Assembly (NCBI GenBank): GCA_900317365.1
Contig: ONGM01000137.1
Span: 1 to 50,441, forward strand
Reading direction: 5' to 3'
From: an uncultured Planctomycetota bacterium
GTDB lineage: Bacteria; Planctomycetota; Planctomycetia; Pirellulales; Thermoguttaceae
DNA: 50,441 nt
Part shown: piece after piece, positions 24,355 to 35,200 of the stretch
How the letters are laid out: each line of letters starts with the position of its first letter
How positions within the stretch are numbered: the first letter of the stretch is position 1
The notes under the pieces: generated by a model
The model's input: the letters and a program-made list of their open reading frames with translations, nothing else
Databases searched by the model: none
What the model was told of the DNA's origin: nothing
Program-made: the position numbers and the translations under genes

Positions 24355-25014
24355 CTACTCCCACGCGGCGGCGAGTTCGCGCGCGAGGGCGACGCATTCG
24401 TTGGCGCTGTCGCTGTATCCGTCGGCGCCGATCTGCTCCGCAAATTCGCGCGTAACCGGCGCGCCGCCGACGAGCGTGCGCACCGAACCGGTCAGGCCTT
24501 CTTTGGCGAGAAGCTCGATCGTTTCCTTCATTTTAGGAGTCGTCGTCGTAAGAAGCGCCGACATACAGACGAAAATTTTCTCGCCGAGTCGCTCTTTCAC
24601 CACCTTAACGAAATCCTCCGGGGCAACGTTGACGCCAAGGTCGATCACCTCGAACCCGCCGCCTTCAAGGGTCGCGGCGACGAGGTTCTTACCAATGTCG
24701 TGCATATCCCCTTGAACGGTTCCGATGACGACGAGCCCCTGCTTCTCAACCCCAGCCTGCTTTAAGAGAGGATTCAAGGTCGCCATGGCTTCTTGCGCCG
24801 CCTTCGACGCCATGAGGAGTTCCGGGACAAAATACTCCCCCTCGTCGAACAAGGCGCCGACCTCGTCCATAGCGGGCACGACGTGCTTATCGAGAATTTC
24901 GTCCGGGGACAACCCTTCGTCGATAAGAGCCTGCGTCGCCTCCGCCGCGACGTCAAAATCGCCGTCGACGATCGCCAAGTACAATTCGGATCGTTCTTCT
25001 TCGTTCTCAGCCAT
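24355..25014 (-). CDS. Methyltransferase-type corrinoid protein
   Basis: 219 residues. N-terminal helical cap domain (residues 1-90, with PAMDEVGALFDEGEYFVPELLMA) and C-terminal B12-binding Rossmann domain with DMHDIGKN, the DxHxxG motif whose His binds cobalt, then VGGAPVT. Such proteins carry a methyl group between a substrate-specific methyltransferase and a second methyltransferase (the MtaC/MtbC/MttC type). No partner methyltransferase is seen next to it, so the methyl donor is unknown. It starts 24 bp after the uvrB stop, with GAGGA 7 nt before the ATG, so it may be cotranscribed with uvrB. Confidence 0.9.
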   Translation of the reverse strand: MAENEEERSELYLAIVDGDFDVAAEATQALIDEGLSPDEILDKHVVPAMDEVGALFDEGEYFVPELLMASKAAQEAMATLNPLLKQAGVEKQGLVVIGTVQGDMHDIGKNLVAATLEGGGFEVIDLGVNVAPEDFVKVVKERLGEKIFVCMSALLTTTTPKMKETIELLAKEGLTGSVRTLVGGAPVTREFAEQIGADGYSDSANECVALARELAAAWE

Positions 25015-25038
25015 TGCTCATCCTCTATACGCGACGCG

Positions 25039-27102
25039 TTATCGTTCCGGCTTCGGCACAAGTCCGCGCCCCGATCGTCCGCCTTTTCCGCGTCTTCCAC
25101 GTTTTCCGCGCGGCGACTCGTTGAGTTCCGAGACGCTCTGTCCGATTTTTCCGCGCAGTTCTTCAATTTTATCGCGCAGCTCGATGGCGCGCTCAAAGTT
25201 GTATTCCGCCGCCGCGTCGAGCATTTCTTTTTCCAGCTCGTTAATATATTCCGCGTTAATGAGAACGTCCGCGCTAATGGACGCGTCTCGATTCGCGCTC
25301 TCCAACGCCGCGACCTCGACGTCGACGCCTTCCTTCAAGGCGCGCAAAGCCGTGTGCGGCACGATTCCATGATCGGCGTTGTACTTCTGCTGAATCGCGC
25401 GACGTCGCGCCGTTTCCGAAATCGCGACTCGCATCGACTCCGTAACCTTGTCGCCGTACAGAATCACCTTCGCGTGGACGTTGCGCGCGCAACGCCCGAT
25501 CGTCTGGATAAGAGAGGTCTCGTTGCGCAAAAAGCCTTCCTTGTCCGCGTCGAGAATCGCCACGAGCGAGACCTCCGGAAGATCGAGTCCTTCGCGCAAT
25601 AAGTTCACGCCGACTAAGACGTCGAATTTACCGTCGCGCAAATCGCGCAAGAGCGCCACGCGTTCAAAGGCGTCCAGATCGCTGTGAAGCCACCGACATT
25701 TAACGCCTCTTTCGAGGAAATACGACGCGACGTCCTCCGCGAGCCGCTTCGTGAGCGCCGTAACGAGAACGCGTTCACGCGCCGCGACGCGCTCCTGTAT
25801 CTGTTCGTATAAGTGCGGAATCTGCACCGCCGCCGGAACGACCTCGACCTCAGGATCGAGCAGCCCGGTCGGGCGAATCGCCTGCTCGACGATCTTGCCG
25901 CCGCTCGCTTCGATCTCGTATTTGCTCGGCGTCGCGCTCACAAAGAGCGCCTTGTCGAGTCGCTCTTCCCACTCTTCAAATTTCAGCGGACGATTGTCGA
26001 GCGCGCTCGGAAGTCGAAACCCGTGTTCGACAAGGGTCTTTTTCCGCGCCTGGTCCCCGGCGTACATCGCGCGAATTTGCGGCAACGTAACGTGCGACTC
26101 GTCGACGATCACAAGGAAATCGTCCGGAAAGAAGTCGAAGAGCGTCTCCGGCGGCTCGCCCGGCGCGCGATCCGCAAGCACGGCGCTGTAATTCTCAATT
26201 CCGGTGCAGAACCCGGTCTCTTGCAACATCTCCATATCGAAGCGGGTCTTTTCCAAGAGCCGTTGCGCTTCCATGAGTTTCCCTTCGGCGCGCAAAACGT
26301 TCACGCGCGCGTTCAACTCGTCGTTAATTCGTTCGACCGCCTCGTGAATACGTTCTGCGGAAATCACGAAGTGTTTCGACGGATAAATGTAAATTTCGTC
26401 GAACTCTTTGACCGTCTGGCACGAAATCGGATCGATCGCGTAAATCTTCTCGATCTCGTCTCCCCACATAATGATCCGCACCGCGTAGTCTTCGTATGTG
26501 AGTCGAACGTCGATCGTATCGCCGCGAACACGGAAACGCCCGCGATCGAGAGCGTCGTCGTTACGATCGTACTGAATGTCGACGAGTCGACGCAAGAGCG
26601 TCTCGTGCCCGATCTCCTCGCCGACGCGCAAACAAAGAGTCAGCGACTTGTAATCTTCCGGAGAGCCTAGCCCGTAAATACTGCTCACGCTCGCCACGAC
26701 GATGACGTCGTCTCGGCTCACAAGCGAACTCGTCGCAAGAAGACGAAGCCGGTCGATTTCCTCGTTGATCGAAGAATCCTTCTCGATATACAAATCGCGT
26801 TGCGGAATATACGCTTCCGGTTGATAGTAATCGTAATAGCTCACGAAATACGAGACGGCGTTCTCCGGAAAGAACGCTTTAAACTCGTCGTAGAGTTGCG
26901 CCGCGAGCGTCTTATTGTGCGAAAGCACCAACGTCGGTCGTTGCAACTCCTGAATGACGTTCGCCATGGTGAACGTCTTACCCGAGCCGGTAACGCCTAA
27001 AAGCGTTTGACGTTTGACGCCAGAACGAAATCCCTCCACAAGACTGGCGATCGCCTCCGGTTGGTCCCCGGACGGCTCAAACGGTTTGACTAATTTAAAC
27101 AC
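25039..27102 (-). CDS. uvrB: Excinuclease ABC subunit B
   Basis: 687 residues, about the usual length. Nucleotide excision repair: UvrB verifies DNA damage and hands it to UvrC. Walker A is GVTGSGKT at residues 36-43. The damage-probing beta-hairpin region is YYDYYQPEAYIPQRDLYIEK (about 90-109). The Walker B-like motif is VIVDESHVTLPQ, and helicase motif VI is QTIGRCARN. The C-terminal UVR domain (FERAIELRDKIEELRGKI) binds UvrC. A short basic Gly/Arg tail ends the protein. It lies between the Gfo/Idh/MocA gene (55 bp upstream) and the corrinoid gene, all in the same direction. Confidence 0.97.
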   Translation of the reverse strand: MFKLVKPFEPSGDQPEAIASLVEGFRSGVKRQTLLGVTGSGKTFTMANVIQELQRPTLVLSHNKTLAAQLYDEFKAFFPENAVSYFVSYYDYYQPEAYIPQRDLYIEKDSSINEEIDRLRLLATSSLVSRDDVIVVASVSSIYGLGSPEDYKSLTLCLRVGEEIGHETLLRRLVDIQYDRNDDALDRGRFRVRGDTIDVRLTYEDYAVRIIMWGDEIEKIYAIDPISCQTVKEFDEIYIYPSKHFVISAERIHEAVERINDELNARVNVLRAEGKLMEAQRLLEKTRFDMEMLQETGFCTGIENYSAVLADRAPGEPPETLFDFFPDDFLVIVDESHVTLPQIRAMYAGDQARKKTLVEHGFRLPSALDNRPLKFEEWEERLDKALFVSATPSKYEIEASGGKIVEQAIRPTGLLDPEVEVVPAAVQIPHLYEQIQERVAARERVLVTALTKRLAEDVASYFLERGVKCRWLHSDLDAFERVALLRDLRDGKFDVLVGVNLLREGLDLPEVSLVAILDADKEGFLRNETSLIQTIGRCARNVHAKVILYGDKVTESMRVAISETARRRAIQQKYNADHGIVPHTALRALKEGVDVEVAALESANRDASISADVLINAEYINELEKEMLDAAAEYNFERAIELRDKIEELRGKIGQSVSELNESPRGKRGRRGKGGRSGRGLVPKPER

Positions 27103-27157
27103 GCGCCGCTCCTTGATGCGTTATACGTTATTCGCTGAAACGTTCTAACCAAGTCCG

Positions 27158-28429
27158 TTAAAACATCTTGATCCAAGTTCGTTCCTCTGCGGAACGTTTG
27201 ACCGCGTCGAGCGCGTCTTGAACGCGCAGCGCTTGATGAAAATCGGCGCCGACCGACGCGCCGCCGCCGATCGCATGATAAAACGCCGCCAAAGACGCGA
27301 CGTGAGCGCGGATCCAGCCTGTCGTCGATTTCGGAGACGGAAACTCGCTCTCCGGAAACTCGTAACGCCCGCCGCACGCTATGCGCTTCCATCCGAAGTC
27401 GCCTCCGTGACGACCCGGCGCTATCGTCGCGTCGAAATATTCCAAATAGTGCGGATCCATGAGCGAAAATCGCAACGCCCCGCGAGAGCCGGAGATTTCC
27501 AGTCGCAACTCGTCCTCTGAACCGCTCGACAACTTCGTCGCCTCAACGACGCCTGTCAACGCGCGACGACTGCGCGCGTCCGCGACCGCAAGGGGCATGG
27601 TCGACTCGTCGGCGTCGAGCGACTCCGCGTATTCGTACGCCTTCGTACACGCCGTTCTCGGCGTTCGACGCGCCTCGCGTAACCCGCGCGTCATGACCGT
27701 TACCGCGTCTTCCGCGAGAACCGCACCGCTCGTCGGCGACCCGGCGCTCGTCGGACGACGTTCGCACATCGTCGTCGACTGCGCGAGAAGCTCCGAAGGA
27801 AGACCGATCAGGTAATCGACGAGATCAAAAAGATGCGACGCCAAATCGAGAATCGTACCCCCTGACGCGCCGTGCTTCCAGCGCAACGGCGCCGTCGGAT
27901 CCGTCATGCTCGAGTGGTAGTACCCTACCCGATACTGCAGGATTTGCCCGAGTCGTCCGGCGTCGATAAGTTCCTTGGCGCGCCGAATCGCGGCGAACCC
28001 GCGCAAATGAAACGCGACGCGTCCGACCCCGCGATACGCGAATTCGCCGTTTGAATCGCGCTCGTTGAGAACTTCGCGCAGTCGCGCGGCTTCTTCCGCG
28101 TTCGAGACGATCGGCTTCTCGCAGTAGATGTGTTTGTTCGCGCGTATCGCGGCGATCAGCGCCGGCAAATGCTCCGCGTTCGGCGTGCAGATATGAACGA
28201 CGTCGATCGACGGATCCGCGACGATCTTACGGTAGTCGTCGTACGCGTTCCGACATTGCAAGATTTCTTTCGCACGCTCCGCCGTTTCAAGACGCGAGGT
28301 CGCAACGGCGACGATCTTACCGCCGACGTCGAGTCCCGGCGCGTAATAAGGCAAGGTCGCGTATCCGAACGCGTGTACTTTGCCAATCATACCGAATCCG
28401 ATAAGCCCAACGTTGAGAACCTTTTTCAT
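27158..28429 (-). CDS. Gfo/Idh/MocA family oxidoreductase (cytoplasmic)
   Basis: 423 residues with no signal peptide, unlike the Tat-type homologue at 17009-18523. The Rossmann motif is NVGLIGFGMIGKVHA, followed by IVAVATSR, ICTPNAEHLPA and the family's catalytic-site motif YCEKPIVSN. The C-terminal domain has YYHSSMTDPTAPLRWKHGASGG and LDLASHLFDLVDYLIG, with the conserved His. Likely an NAD(P)-dependent oxidoreductase for a sugar, amino sugar or inositol-like substrate; the substrate cannot be told from sequence. It may be cotranscribed with uvrB, which starts 55 bp later. Confidence 0.92.
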   Translation of the reverse strand: MKKVLNVGLIGFGMIGKVHAFGYATLPYYAPGLDVGGKIVAVATSRLETAERAKEILQCRNAYDDYRKIVADPSIDVVHICTPNAEHLPALIAAIRANKHIYCEKPIVSNAEEAARLREVLNERDSNGEFAYRGVGRVAFHLRGFAAIRRAKELIDAGRLGQILQYRVGYYHSSMTDPTAPLRWKHGASGGTILDLASHLFDLVDYLIGLPSELLAQSTTMCERRPTSAGSPTSGAVLAEDAVTVMTRGLREARRTPRTACTKAYEYAESLDADESTMPLAVADARSRRALTGVVEATKLSSGSEDELRLEISGSRGALRFSLMDPHYLEYFDATIAPGRHGGDFGWKRIACGGRYEFPESEFPSPKSTTGWIRAHVASLAAFYHAIGGGASVGADFHQALRVQDALDAVKRSAEERTWIKMF

Positions 28430-28588
28430 CGTCGCCCTTTCAATAGAACCGGATGGATCGCGCCGACTCAGAAAACTCAGCTCCGAACTTCTCGAAACGT
28501 GTCTCGGAACCGTCGCGCGCTCATTGGAAAGCGTTGCGTTATTATACGAATTGCGCGCGCGTCGACAAGGGGCGCGCGCAAAATTCGG

Positions 28589-31500
28589 CTAATTCGGGTC
28601 TTTATCGCGCCGTCGCCCGACCGGGGTGTGCGCGACGACTTTCGCGGCGTCGACCGTCGTCGCGCCGTACGACGCCGCGAGCGCTTTAATCGCGTGCAAC
28701 GTCGGCTTCGGCGAGCCTTGCGCTATTTGAAGATTGCAGAACGAGCATTCGGAAACGCAAATATCGATTTCCGCCTGACGCATGCCGAGGAAGAGTCGCG
28801 AACCGAGTCGCAGGCTTTCGTAATATCGTCGCGTCGTAAACCCGGAGAACCCGGCGATTCCGCAGCATCCGCGTTCGACGCGTTTGATCGTCGCTTCCGG
28901 AATCAGCTGGAGCAATGTCTGCGCCGGGGTCGGAGACGTGAGCGCGCCGCGAGAAAGCGCCAGAGAACGGCACGGCGCGTGGTAACCGACGACGATCGGC
29001 GAATCCGCGAGCGGACTCAGACCGTCGCGATCGAATTCGCCGCGTCTCATCCGCTCGGCGAGAAACGAACAGACGTCGGTCGCCGCGTCGCACACGACGC
29101 GCGCGTCCGCGTCGTCGCAAAAGTACGGGTACTCTTTCTTAATAATGATCGCGCTCGACGGTTCCAGCGTGAGCAATGCGCTCCCGTCGCGGAGCGCTTC
29201 GCGAAGAATCGAGACGTTCCTCAGCGCGATCTCTTCCGCCGAATCGACGTCGCCGAGCGCAAACGCAATTTGTCCCGACGATTTCGGACGTTCCAGAGGC
29301 CGCGCGTCGACGCCGTTTCGGTCGAGAATCGCGATCGCCGCGTCAACGAGCGCCGGATCGAAGAAGTTCGCGTAGGAATCGATAAACAACGCGGCTTTCG
29401 CGCGACTCTTCCGAATCGCAAAGGCTCCTCCCAACCCGGCGCGAATTGAATTTTGCGACGCCAAAGCCCGCCCTTCGGCGACGGTTTGTTCAGAGTCTGC
29501 GGTTTGATCGCCGCCGGTTTGTTCGGGGTCGACGGCGATAAGATCGGTTACGGCGACCTGGCGTTTCTGCGCGCGGAAGGATCGGCGCGATAGGTACGGG
29601 CGACTCGCCAACGGCGGTATCATGCGACCTTGCGCGATTCCGAGCGTCTTCTCCATAAGCCACCGAACGCCTTTCGATTTCAACGCGCCGTTCGCAAGTC
29701 GCGAAAAACAAGACGCGACGGAGAGAAAGGAGTCGAGTTTCAACGCGAAGAGTTCCGCCGAATTGAATCCGTTGGCGGCGACGTACGCGCTCCTCAGACG
29801 AAACGCGAGTCGCGCCGCGTCGACCTGCGCCGGACACTCGACCGCGCAAGAATGACACCCAAGACAGTAGGACGCGACTTTAAACGCCGCGTCGCGCGTC
29901 AGCGTTTCCAGCGGAATCGCCCCGTTGATCGCGCCGCGCAAAAGATTCGCTTTCGCGCGACACGACGCCTGCTCGTCAGGCGTGTGCCGAAACGCCGGAC
30001 AAAATCGCGTCTCCGCCGTGCGTATTCGACAGCGACCGCATCCGACGCATTGAAACGCCGGCGCGTAAACGGTCGTCGGATTCCACGCGATCTGAAATTC
30101 CAACTGCGACCGCGTCGGACGATTCTGCCAATCGACGTTCAAATCGCGCGCCAAACGCTCGCGATCAAAAGGATCGCGACGCTTAATGCCGCCGGTCTGC
30201 AACGAACTCTCGCGAATCGCCGCGTCCGACTCCGGCGCCAGTATCGACTCGTCTTCCCTCGACACGCTCTCGCGAATCGACGCCGACCCGCTCTCAACCC
30301 CCGACGTTGACAAACGCCTCATTTCCGGAGAAACAACGACGTTCGGATTGAACATATTCTTCGGATCGAACGCGTCCTTCACGCGCACAAACGCGGTGAA
30401 AAGTTTCGGGTACCTCTTCGGAATAACCGCCGTGCGAACGCGTCCGTTCCCCTTGGAAAACCCGATTTCGCCCCCGTATCCGAGCGCCATGTCCTCAAAC
30501 TGCTCCGAAAGAGCGAACGCGCGCCGCTCCTCGTCCGCCGAATACGGTATGATCGGCTGAATGGAAAGTTGACCGCACCCGACGTGTCCGCCGACGGAAT
30601 AAACGAGACGCTCGCGACGAAAAAGATCCTGAACGTCGCGCAAGAAATCAGGGGTCGACTCCACAGGAACGCGAACGTCCTCCCAATAAGGAAACGGTTG
30701 AAAGGACGGCGCCATTCTCAGCCGCGCGCAACTCGACTTCTGAAGCAACTCGCGAAAGATTCGACGCTCCTCCGGCAAATACGCCGTCCAACATCCGAAC
30801 GAGCCTAACTTTTCGCGCGCCTCGCGTTGAAGCGCGTCCATGCGCGCGCGAAGAGAATCGGGACTAGAATCGTCAAGCTCAACGACGAGCGCCGTCTGCG
30901 CGCCCTGCGGAAACGCCGTTTCAAAACGAGAATCCCAATCGCGCGTTAGAGAAATAACGCGACTGTCGAGAAGATCGCATAACGTCGGCGCGTAATCTAA
31001 AATTCGCAACGTCGCCTTCGCCGCCGCGTCGAGAGATTCAAAGAGCAAGATCGTCGCGCCGTTCGCCGCGGAAAGTTCCGTCGTTGCGACCGTCGCCTCG
31101 ACTATGCATCCGAGCGCGCCTTCCGAGCCGGTAAAGAACCGCGTCGGATCGAAGCCGTCCCGCACAACGTCGCGCAACGCGAACCCGCACGAGCGCGGCG
31201 CGTTCTCGCGCTGCTCCGCGTCGAGCGCGTCTTCAAACTCGGCGATCGCCTTCATCGCCGACGCCCAAGGCTCGCAACGGAGCAGATCGCGAATTTCTCG
31301 ACCCGGCCCCGCGCCAAACGCCCGCGCAAAGAAAAGATCGCGGGCAAAGTCCGACTCAAAGGAACGCGACGCGTCCCCGTCGACTATTCCAAATTCGCTC
31401 GCGCGTCCGGACTCGCTCGCCGCGCGCAGTCTGGCGTCAAAATCGGGATCGAATCGCGGCGTGCGCTCTTTGCGTCGCCCGTCGCGATCCGCCTTGCGCG

Positions 31501-32152
31501 CTTCCGCGTTCGCTTCCGCGAGCGCCGCGTTCAGAAAGCGGCGGCGGAACCCGCGCGAACCGCCGTTCGCCGCGCTCGTCGCCGACGCGTTCGCCGCGTA
31601 CGGTCGGACCGTGCGAATCTCGCCTGACGCAAGCGCGACCGTTAGATCGATCGCGCTCTCGTGCGGCGAGCCGTAACGGAGCCACCGCGGTCCAACGTTG
31701 TCCACCGATAAAATCGAGCCGATCGTTCCCGCCGGCACGTGCCCCGAACTCGGCGCGAAAAATCGCCTCTTCGTCGCGCGAAGCTGGTTGTTAATGCGCT
31801 CGCGAACCGCGCCCGGCTGCACGCGAATAAAATCGTCCCCCGCCATGAGAGAACGGCGCATATAGCGCGAGAAATCGAGTATGACGCCCGAGCCGATCGC
31901 GGCGGCGCCGCCGCTCGTTCCGGACCCGCGAAAATGGAGCGTTAGCCCTTTTTCAGCGGCGTAGCGCGCGATCGCCGCGACGTCTTGCGCGGAACGCGGC
32001 CACGCGACGGCGACCGGTCGCTCTTCAAAAGGTCCGCCGTCAAAGGAGTACAACTGCAAAATGACGTCGTCGCATCGCGCGTCGCCGCGGATCAATCCGC
32101 GCAAATCGTCTTGCAGTCGCGCTTGATTCGCGTTCAATGGTTCCAGCGCCAT
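28589..32152 (-). CDS. FAD-linked oxidase fused to Fe-S and CCG domains (lactate/glycolate dehydrogenase-like)
   Basis: 1187 residues. An N-terminal FAD-binding PCMH domain (about 40-200, with FRGSGTSGGAAAIGSGVILDFSR-type motif) and FAD-oxidase C-terminal domain (to about 620) are followed by two ferredoxin-like clusters: CVGCGRC...CPAF near residue 702 and CLGCHSCAVECP near 761. Two CCG half-motifs follow, including RGCCGIAGFSG near 1093 and CSFCN near 1138. This is the YdiJ/GlcD-GlcF layout in one chain, expected at the inner face of the membrane passing electrons from a 2-hydroxy acid to quinone. The FAD part has a charged insert near residues 205-270. The substrate is unknown; D-lactate or D-2-hydroxyglutarate are typical. 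Confidence 0.88.
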   Translation of the reverse strand: MALEPLNANQARLQDDLRGLIRGDARCDDVILQLYSFDGGPFEERPVAVAWPRSAQDVAAIARYAAEKGLTLHFRGSGTSGGAAAIGSGVILDFSRYMRRSLMAGDDFIRVQPGAVRERINNQLRATKRRFFAPSSGHVPAGTIGSILSVDNVGPRWLRYGSPHESAIDLTVALASGEIRTVRPYAANASATSAANGGSRGFRRRFLNAALAEANAEARKADRDGRRKERTPRFDPDFDARLRAASESGRASEFGIVDGDASRSFESDFARDLFFARAFGAGPGREIRDLLRCEPWASAMKAIAEFEDALDAEQRENAPRSCGFALRDVVRDGFDPTRFFTGSEGALGCIVEATVATTELSAANGATILLFESLDAAAKATLRILDYAPTLCDLLDSRVISLTRDWDSRFETAFPQGAQTALVVELDDSSPDSLRARMDALQREAREKLGSFGCWTAYLPEERRIFRELLQKSSCARLRMAPSFQPFPYWEDVRVPVESTPDFLRDVQDLFRRERLVYSVGGHVGCGQLSIQPIIPYSADEERRAFALSEQFEDMALGYGGEIGFSKGNGRVRTAVIPKRYPKLFTAFVRVKDAFDPKNMFNPNVVVSPEMRRLSTSGVESGSASIRESVSREDESILAPESDAAIRESSLQTGGIKRRDPFDRERLARDLNVDWQNRPTRSQLEFQIAWNPTTVYAPAFQCVGCGRCRIRTAETRFCPAFRHTPDEQASCRAKANLLRGAINGAIPLETLTRDAAFKVASYCLGCHSCAVECPAQVDAARLAFRLRSAYVAANGFNSAELFALKLDSFLSVASCFSRLANGALKSKGVRWLMEKTLGIAQGRMIPPLASRPYLSRRSFRAQKRQVAVTDLIAVDPEQTGGDQTADSEQTVAEGRALASQNSIRAGLGGAFAIRKSRAKAALFIDSYANFFDPALVDAAIAILDRNGVDARPLERPKSSGQIAFALGDVDSAEEIALRNVSILREALRDGSALLTLEPSSAIIIKKEYPYFCDDADARVVCDAATDVCSFLAERMRRGEFDRDGLSPLADSPIVVGYHAPCRSLALSRGALTSPTPAQTLLQLIPEATIKRVERGCCGIAGFSGFTTRRYYESLRLGSRLFLGMRQAEIDICVSECSFCNLQIAQGSPKPTLHAIKALAASYGATTVDAAKVVAHTPVGRRRDKDPN

Positions 32153-32195
32153 ATTGCCTCGCTTCTCATGCGTTTCTCGCCCCTATGCGCGCGCA

Positions 32196-32227
32196 ACGCC
32201 TCGACCTCCGCAAGGAGACCGAGGCGT
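32196..32227 (-). other. Long hairpin between secA and the FAD oxidase gene
   Basis: On the minus strand ACGCCTCG-GU-CTCC pairs with GGAG-GU-CGAGGCGT around a 4-nt loop: a continuous 14-bp stem with tandem G-U pairs. There is no T-run. It may protect the secA 3' end or act as a weak terminator. Confidence 0.45.
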
Positions 32228-32277
32228 CGACTCTGCGCTCAAACGACGCGTTGCATACGACGCGCCGCCGTCAAGAA

Positions 32278-35200
32278 TCATTTCTTACCGCAACAGTTCT
32301 TATACTTCTTACCGCTCCCGCACGGACACGGCTCGTTGCGTCCAACCTTCTTGTTCGGATTGCGGTACGTTTGAACCTTATGATTCTTGCTCGCTTCGAT
32401 CGCGTCTTCCTGCTGCTGCATCGTCTCTTGAACGTCGCGAGAAACCGCCTGCTGCTGAGGATGCTGCGCCGCGCCGACCGCGTCCGCTTCCGACCACGTC
32501 GACAGAATGAAATCTTCGTCGAGTTGCTCGACTCGATACACATAGTCGGTAACGCGCTCGAAAACGCCGTTCCACATCGACTCGAAGATCTTCATGCCTT
32601 CGCGTTTGTATTCGACCTTCGGATCGACCTGCGCGTAGCCGCGAAAACTCACGCTCGACTTCAGGTGATCCATAGCTTGGAGGTGTTCTTTCCAAGAAGC
32701 GTCGAGAATACCTAAGATGAGGCCTCGTTCGACCTTGCGCATTTCCGGATTGAACGCGCGCTCGATAATCGACTCGGCGCGGTTTTCCAAGAGAAGAACG
32801 TCCCAATCGGAAAGCTCTTCCGTCGTCAGTTCCATATTGAACTCGTTGTTGAGCCACTGGCAAAGATCGAGCAACGCGGGCGAATCGCGGCGAACCTTTT
32901 GAATAGAACTCGACGTAATGCGCTCGTTGCGCTTGATCTTCTCTTCGCGTTTTGCGCGGAGCGCCTCAATATCGATATTCTCTTCGGCGAAGAGTCGATC
33001 GAGTTTTTCGCGCAACGTGGCGTAATGCGGCGCCGCCATGCGGGCGGCCTGACGACTCACTTCAAACAAGGTCTCTTCAATCTCACGTCGCTGTTTGTTC
33101 TTGAGATCTTCGAGATCGAGCTCGACGCCGAATCTTCTGCGCGCCCAGGCGACGACGCTCTCGCGATCGTAGCGTTTGCCGTTCGCGTCGTGGATCGTAT
33201 AATGCGCGAGTCCGACGAGGACGGGGAATCGCGCTTCGCGTTCGGCGTACTCGGCGATCGTTCGCTCGCGAGCAAGAGCGCGGAACTCCGACTCTTCCAT
33301 CTTCTCGACTTCGGCTTCGTTGACAACGACGCCAAACTTATCGCGCAACCATCGGCACGCGGTCTTAATACCGTACAGCGCTTCGAGTAGCGGCGCGCCG
33401 GACGACAGATCGGCGCCGTCGTAGAACTTATTCGCCTTCGCAATGAGGAACTCGGCGACCTGATCGCGCCCGAGCTTTTTGAGATCGGAGTCGCGCACGG
33501 ACGCGTTCCAACGCGCGTTCGCCGTCTTTGCGAGCGCTTGCCAGTTCCATTCTTCTTCCGGCGCGTCGTCGACGAGGTTCTCTTCCACGGCGTCGAGCGC
33601 GTAAGTCTCGGCCATTCTTCGAGCGTGATCAATCGCGAACTCCGCAGCTTCCGCCGGCGTGGAACCGCGAAAATGCTTCGCCTCAAATTCTACGTTCAAA
33701 CGTCGGGAAGCGTACGCCGCGTACGACGCCGGGCCGTATTCCGAATTTAAAAATTCGTTCAGACGCCGATTCAACTGCGCGTCGATCATCTGCAAGACGA
33801 AATCTTTCGTATTGCCGCCGTCGAGAATGCGTTGGCGATACGAATAGACGCGCTTGCGTTGCATGTCCATGACTTCGTCGTATTCGAGAAGGTTCTTACG
33901 AATATCGAAGTTGTATTCTTCGCGTTTCTTCTGCGCGCCTTCGATTCGACGCGTAACCATCGGGCTTTCGATCGCCTGCCCGTCTTCCATACCGAGCCGC
34001 GTGAGAAGGTTCTTAACCCAGTCTCCTGCGAAGATGCGCACGAGGTCGTCTTCGAGCGAAAGGTAGAACCGCGCCTCGCCGGGGTCGCCTTGACGACCGC
34101 AACGTCCGATGAGCTGAAGGTCGATACGCCGCGCCTCGTGACGCTCCGTGCCGATAATATGAAGTCCGCCGAGGGAACGAACGAGTTCGCCTTCCGCCTT
34201 CATGTGCTCGCGATTCTCGATTTCCTCGACGCACGCCTTCCATTCGTCCTGCGGAACGTCGAGTCGGGTCGGATACTTCGTTTGGAAGATCGACCACGCC
34301 AACGTCTCCGGGTTGCCGCCGAGGATGATGTCGGTGCCGCGCCCGGCCATATTCGTTGCGATCGTAACGGCGTTGAGTCGTCCGGCCTGGGCGACGATTT
34401 CCGATTCTCTCCCGACGTTTTCCGGCTTCGCGTTCAAGACCTGGTGCTTGATTCCGCGTCGACTGAGCATTCCGGAAATGAGTTCGCTCTTCTGAATGGA
34501 GACGGTTCCGACGAGGATCGGGCGTCCCTTCTTGCGAATCTCGGTAATATTTGCGCGCGGAACGCGCTTGGAGTCGCGCTCGTCCTTCGGTCGAAAGACG
34601 ACGACGTCCTCTTCTTCCTTCTCAATGATCCCGAGGGCGTCGGTTCCGTTGTCGAACGCGAGGTAGTCCCACTTGTGAACGCGTTCGATTTCGTCGACGA
34701 CCGCTTTGTATTTTTCCTGTTCCGTGCGGTAAATCAGGTCGGGACGGCAAATTCGCTGAACCGGTCGGTTCGGCGGAATGGCGAGAACGTCGAGCTTGTA
34801 GATCTTCCAGAACTCGCCCGCTTCCGTCATTGCGGTCCCCGTCATGCCGCCAATCTTGTCATAGAGCTTAAAGAAGTTCTGCAACGTAATCGTCGCGAGA
34901 GTTTTATTCTCCTGCTTGACCTGGACGTGCTCTTTAGCTTCCACCGCCTGATGAAGCCCGTCGCTCCACGTTCGACCTTCCATGAGACGCCCGGTGAAAT
35001 CGTCGACGATCACGATTTCGCCGTTCTTAATAACGTAATTGACGTCTTTCTTGTAGAGATAGTGGGCTTTGAGCGCGTTGTCGATCAGGTGCGGCCAGTG
35101 CATATTGCCGACGGTGTAGAAGCTCTCGACGCCGGCGAGTCTTTCGGCGCGTCGCACGCCTTCGTCGGTCAAGTTCGTCGTATGATCTTTTTCGTCGACG

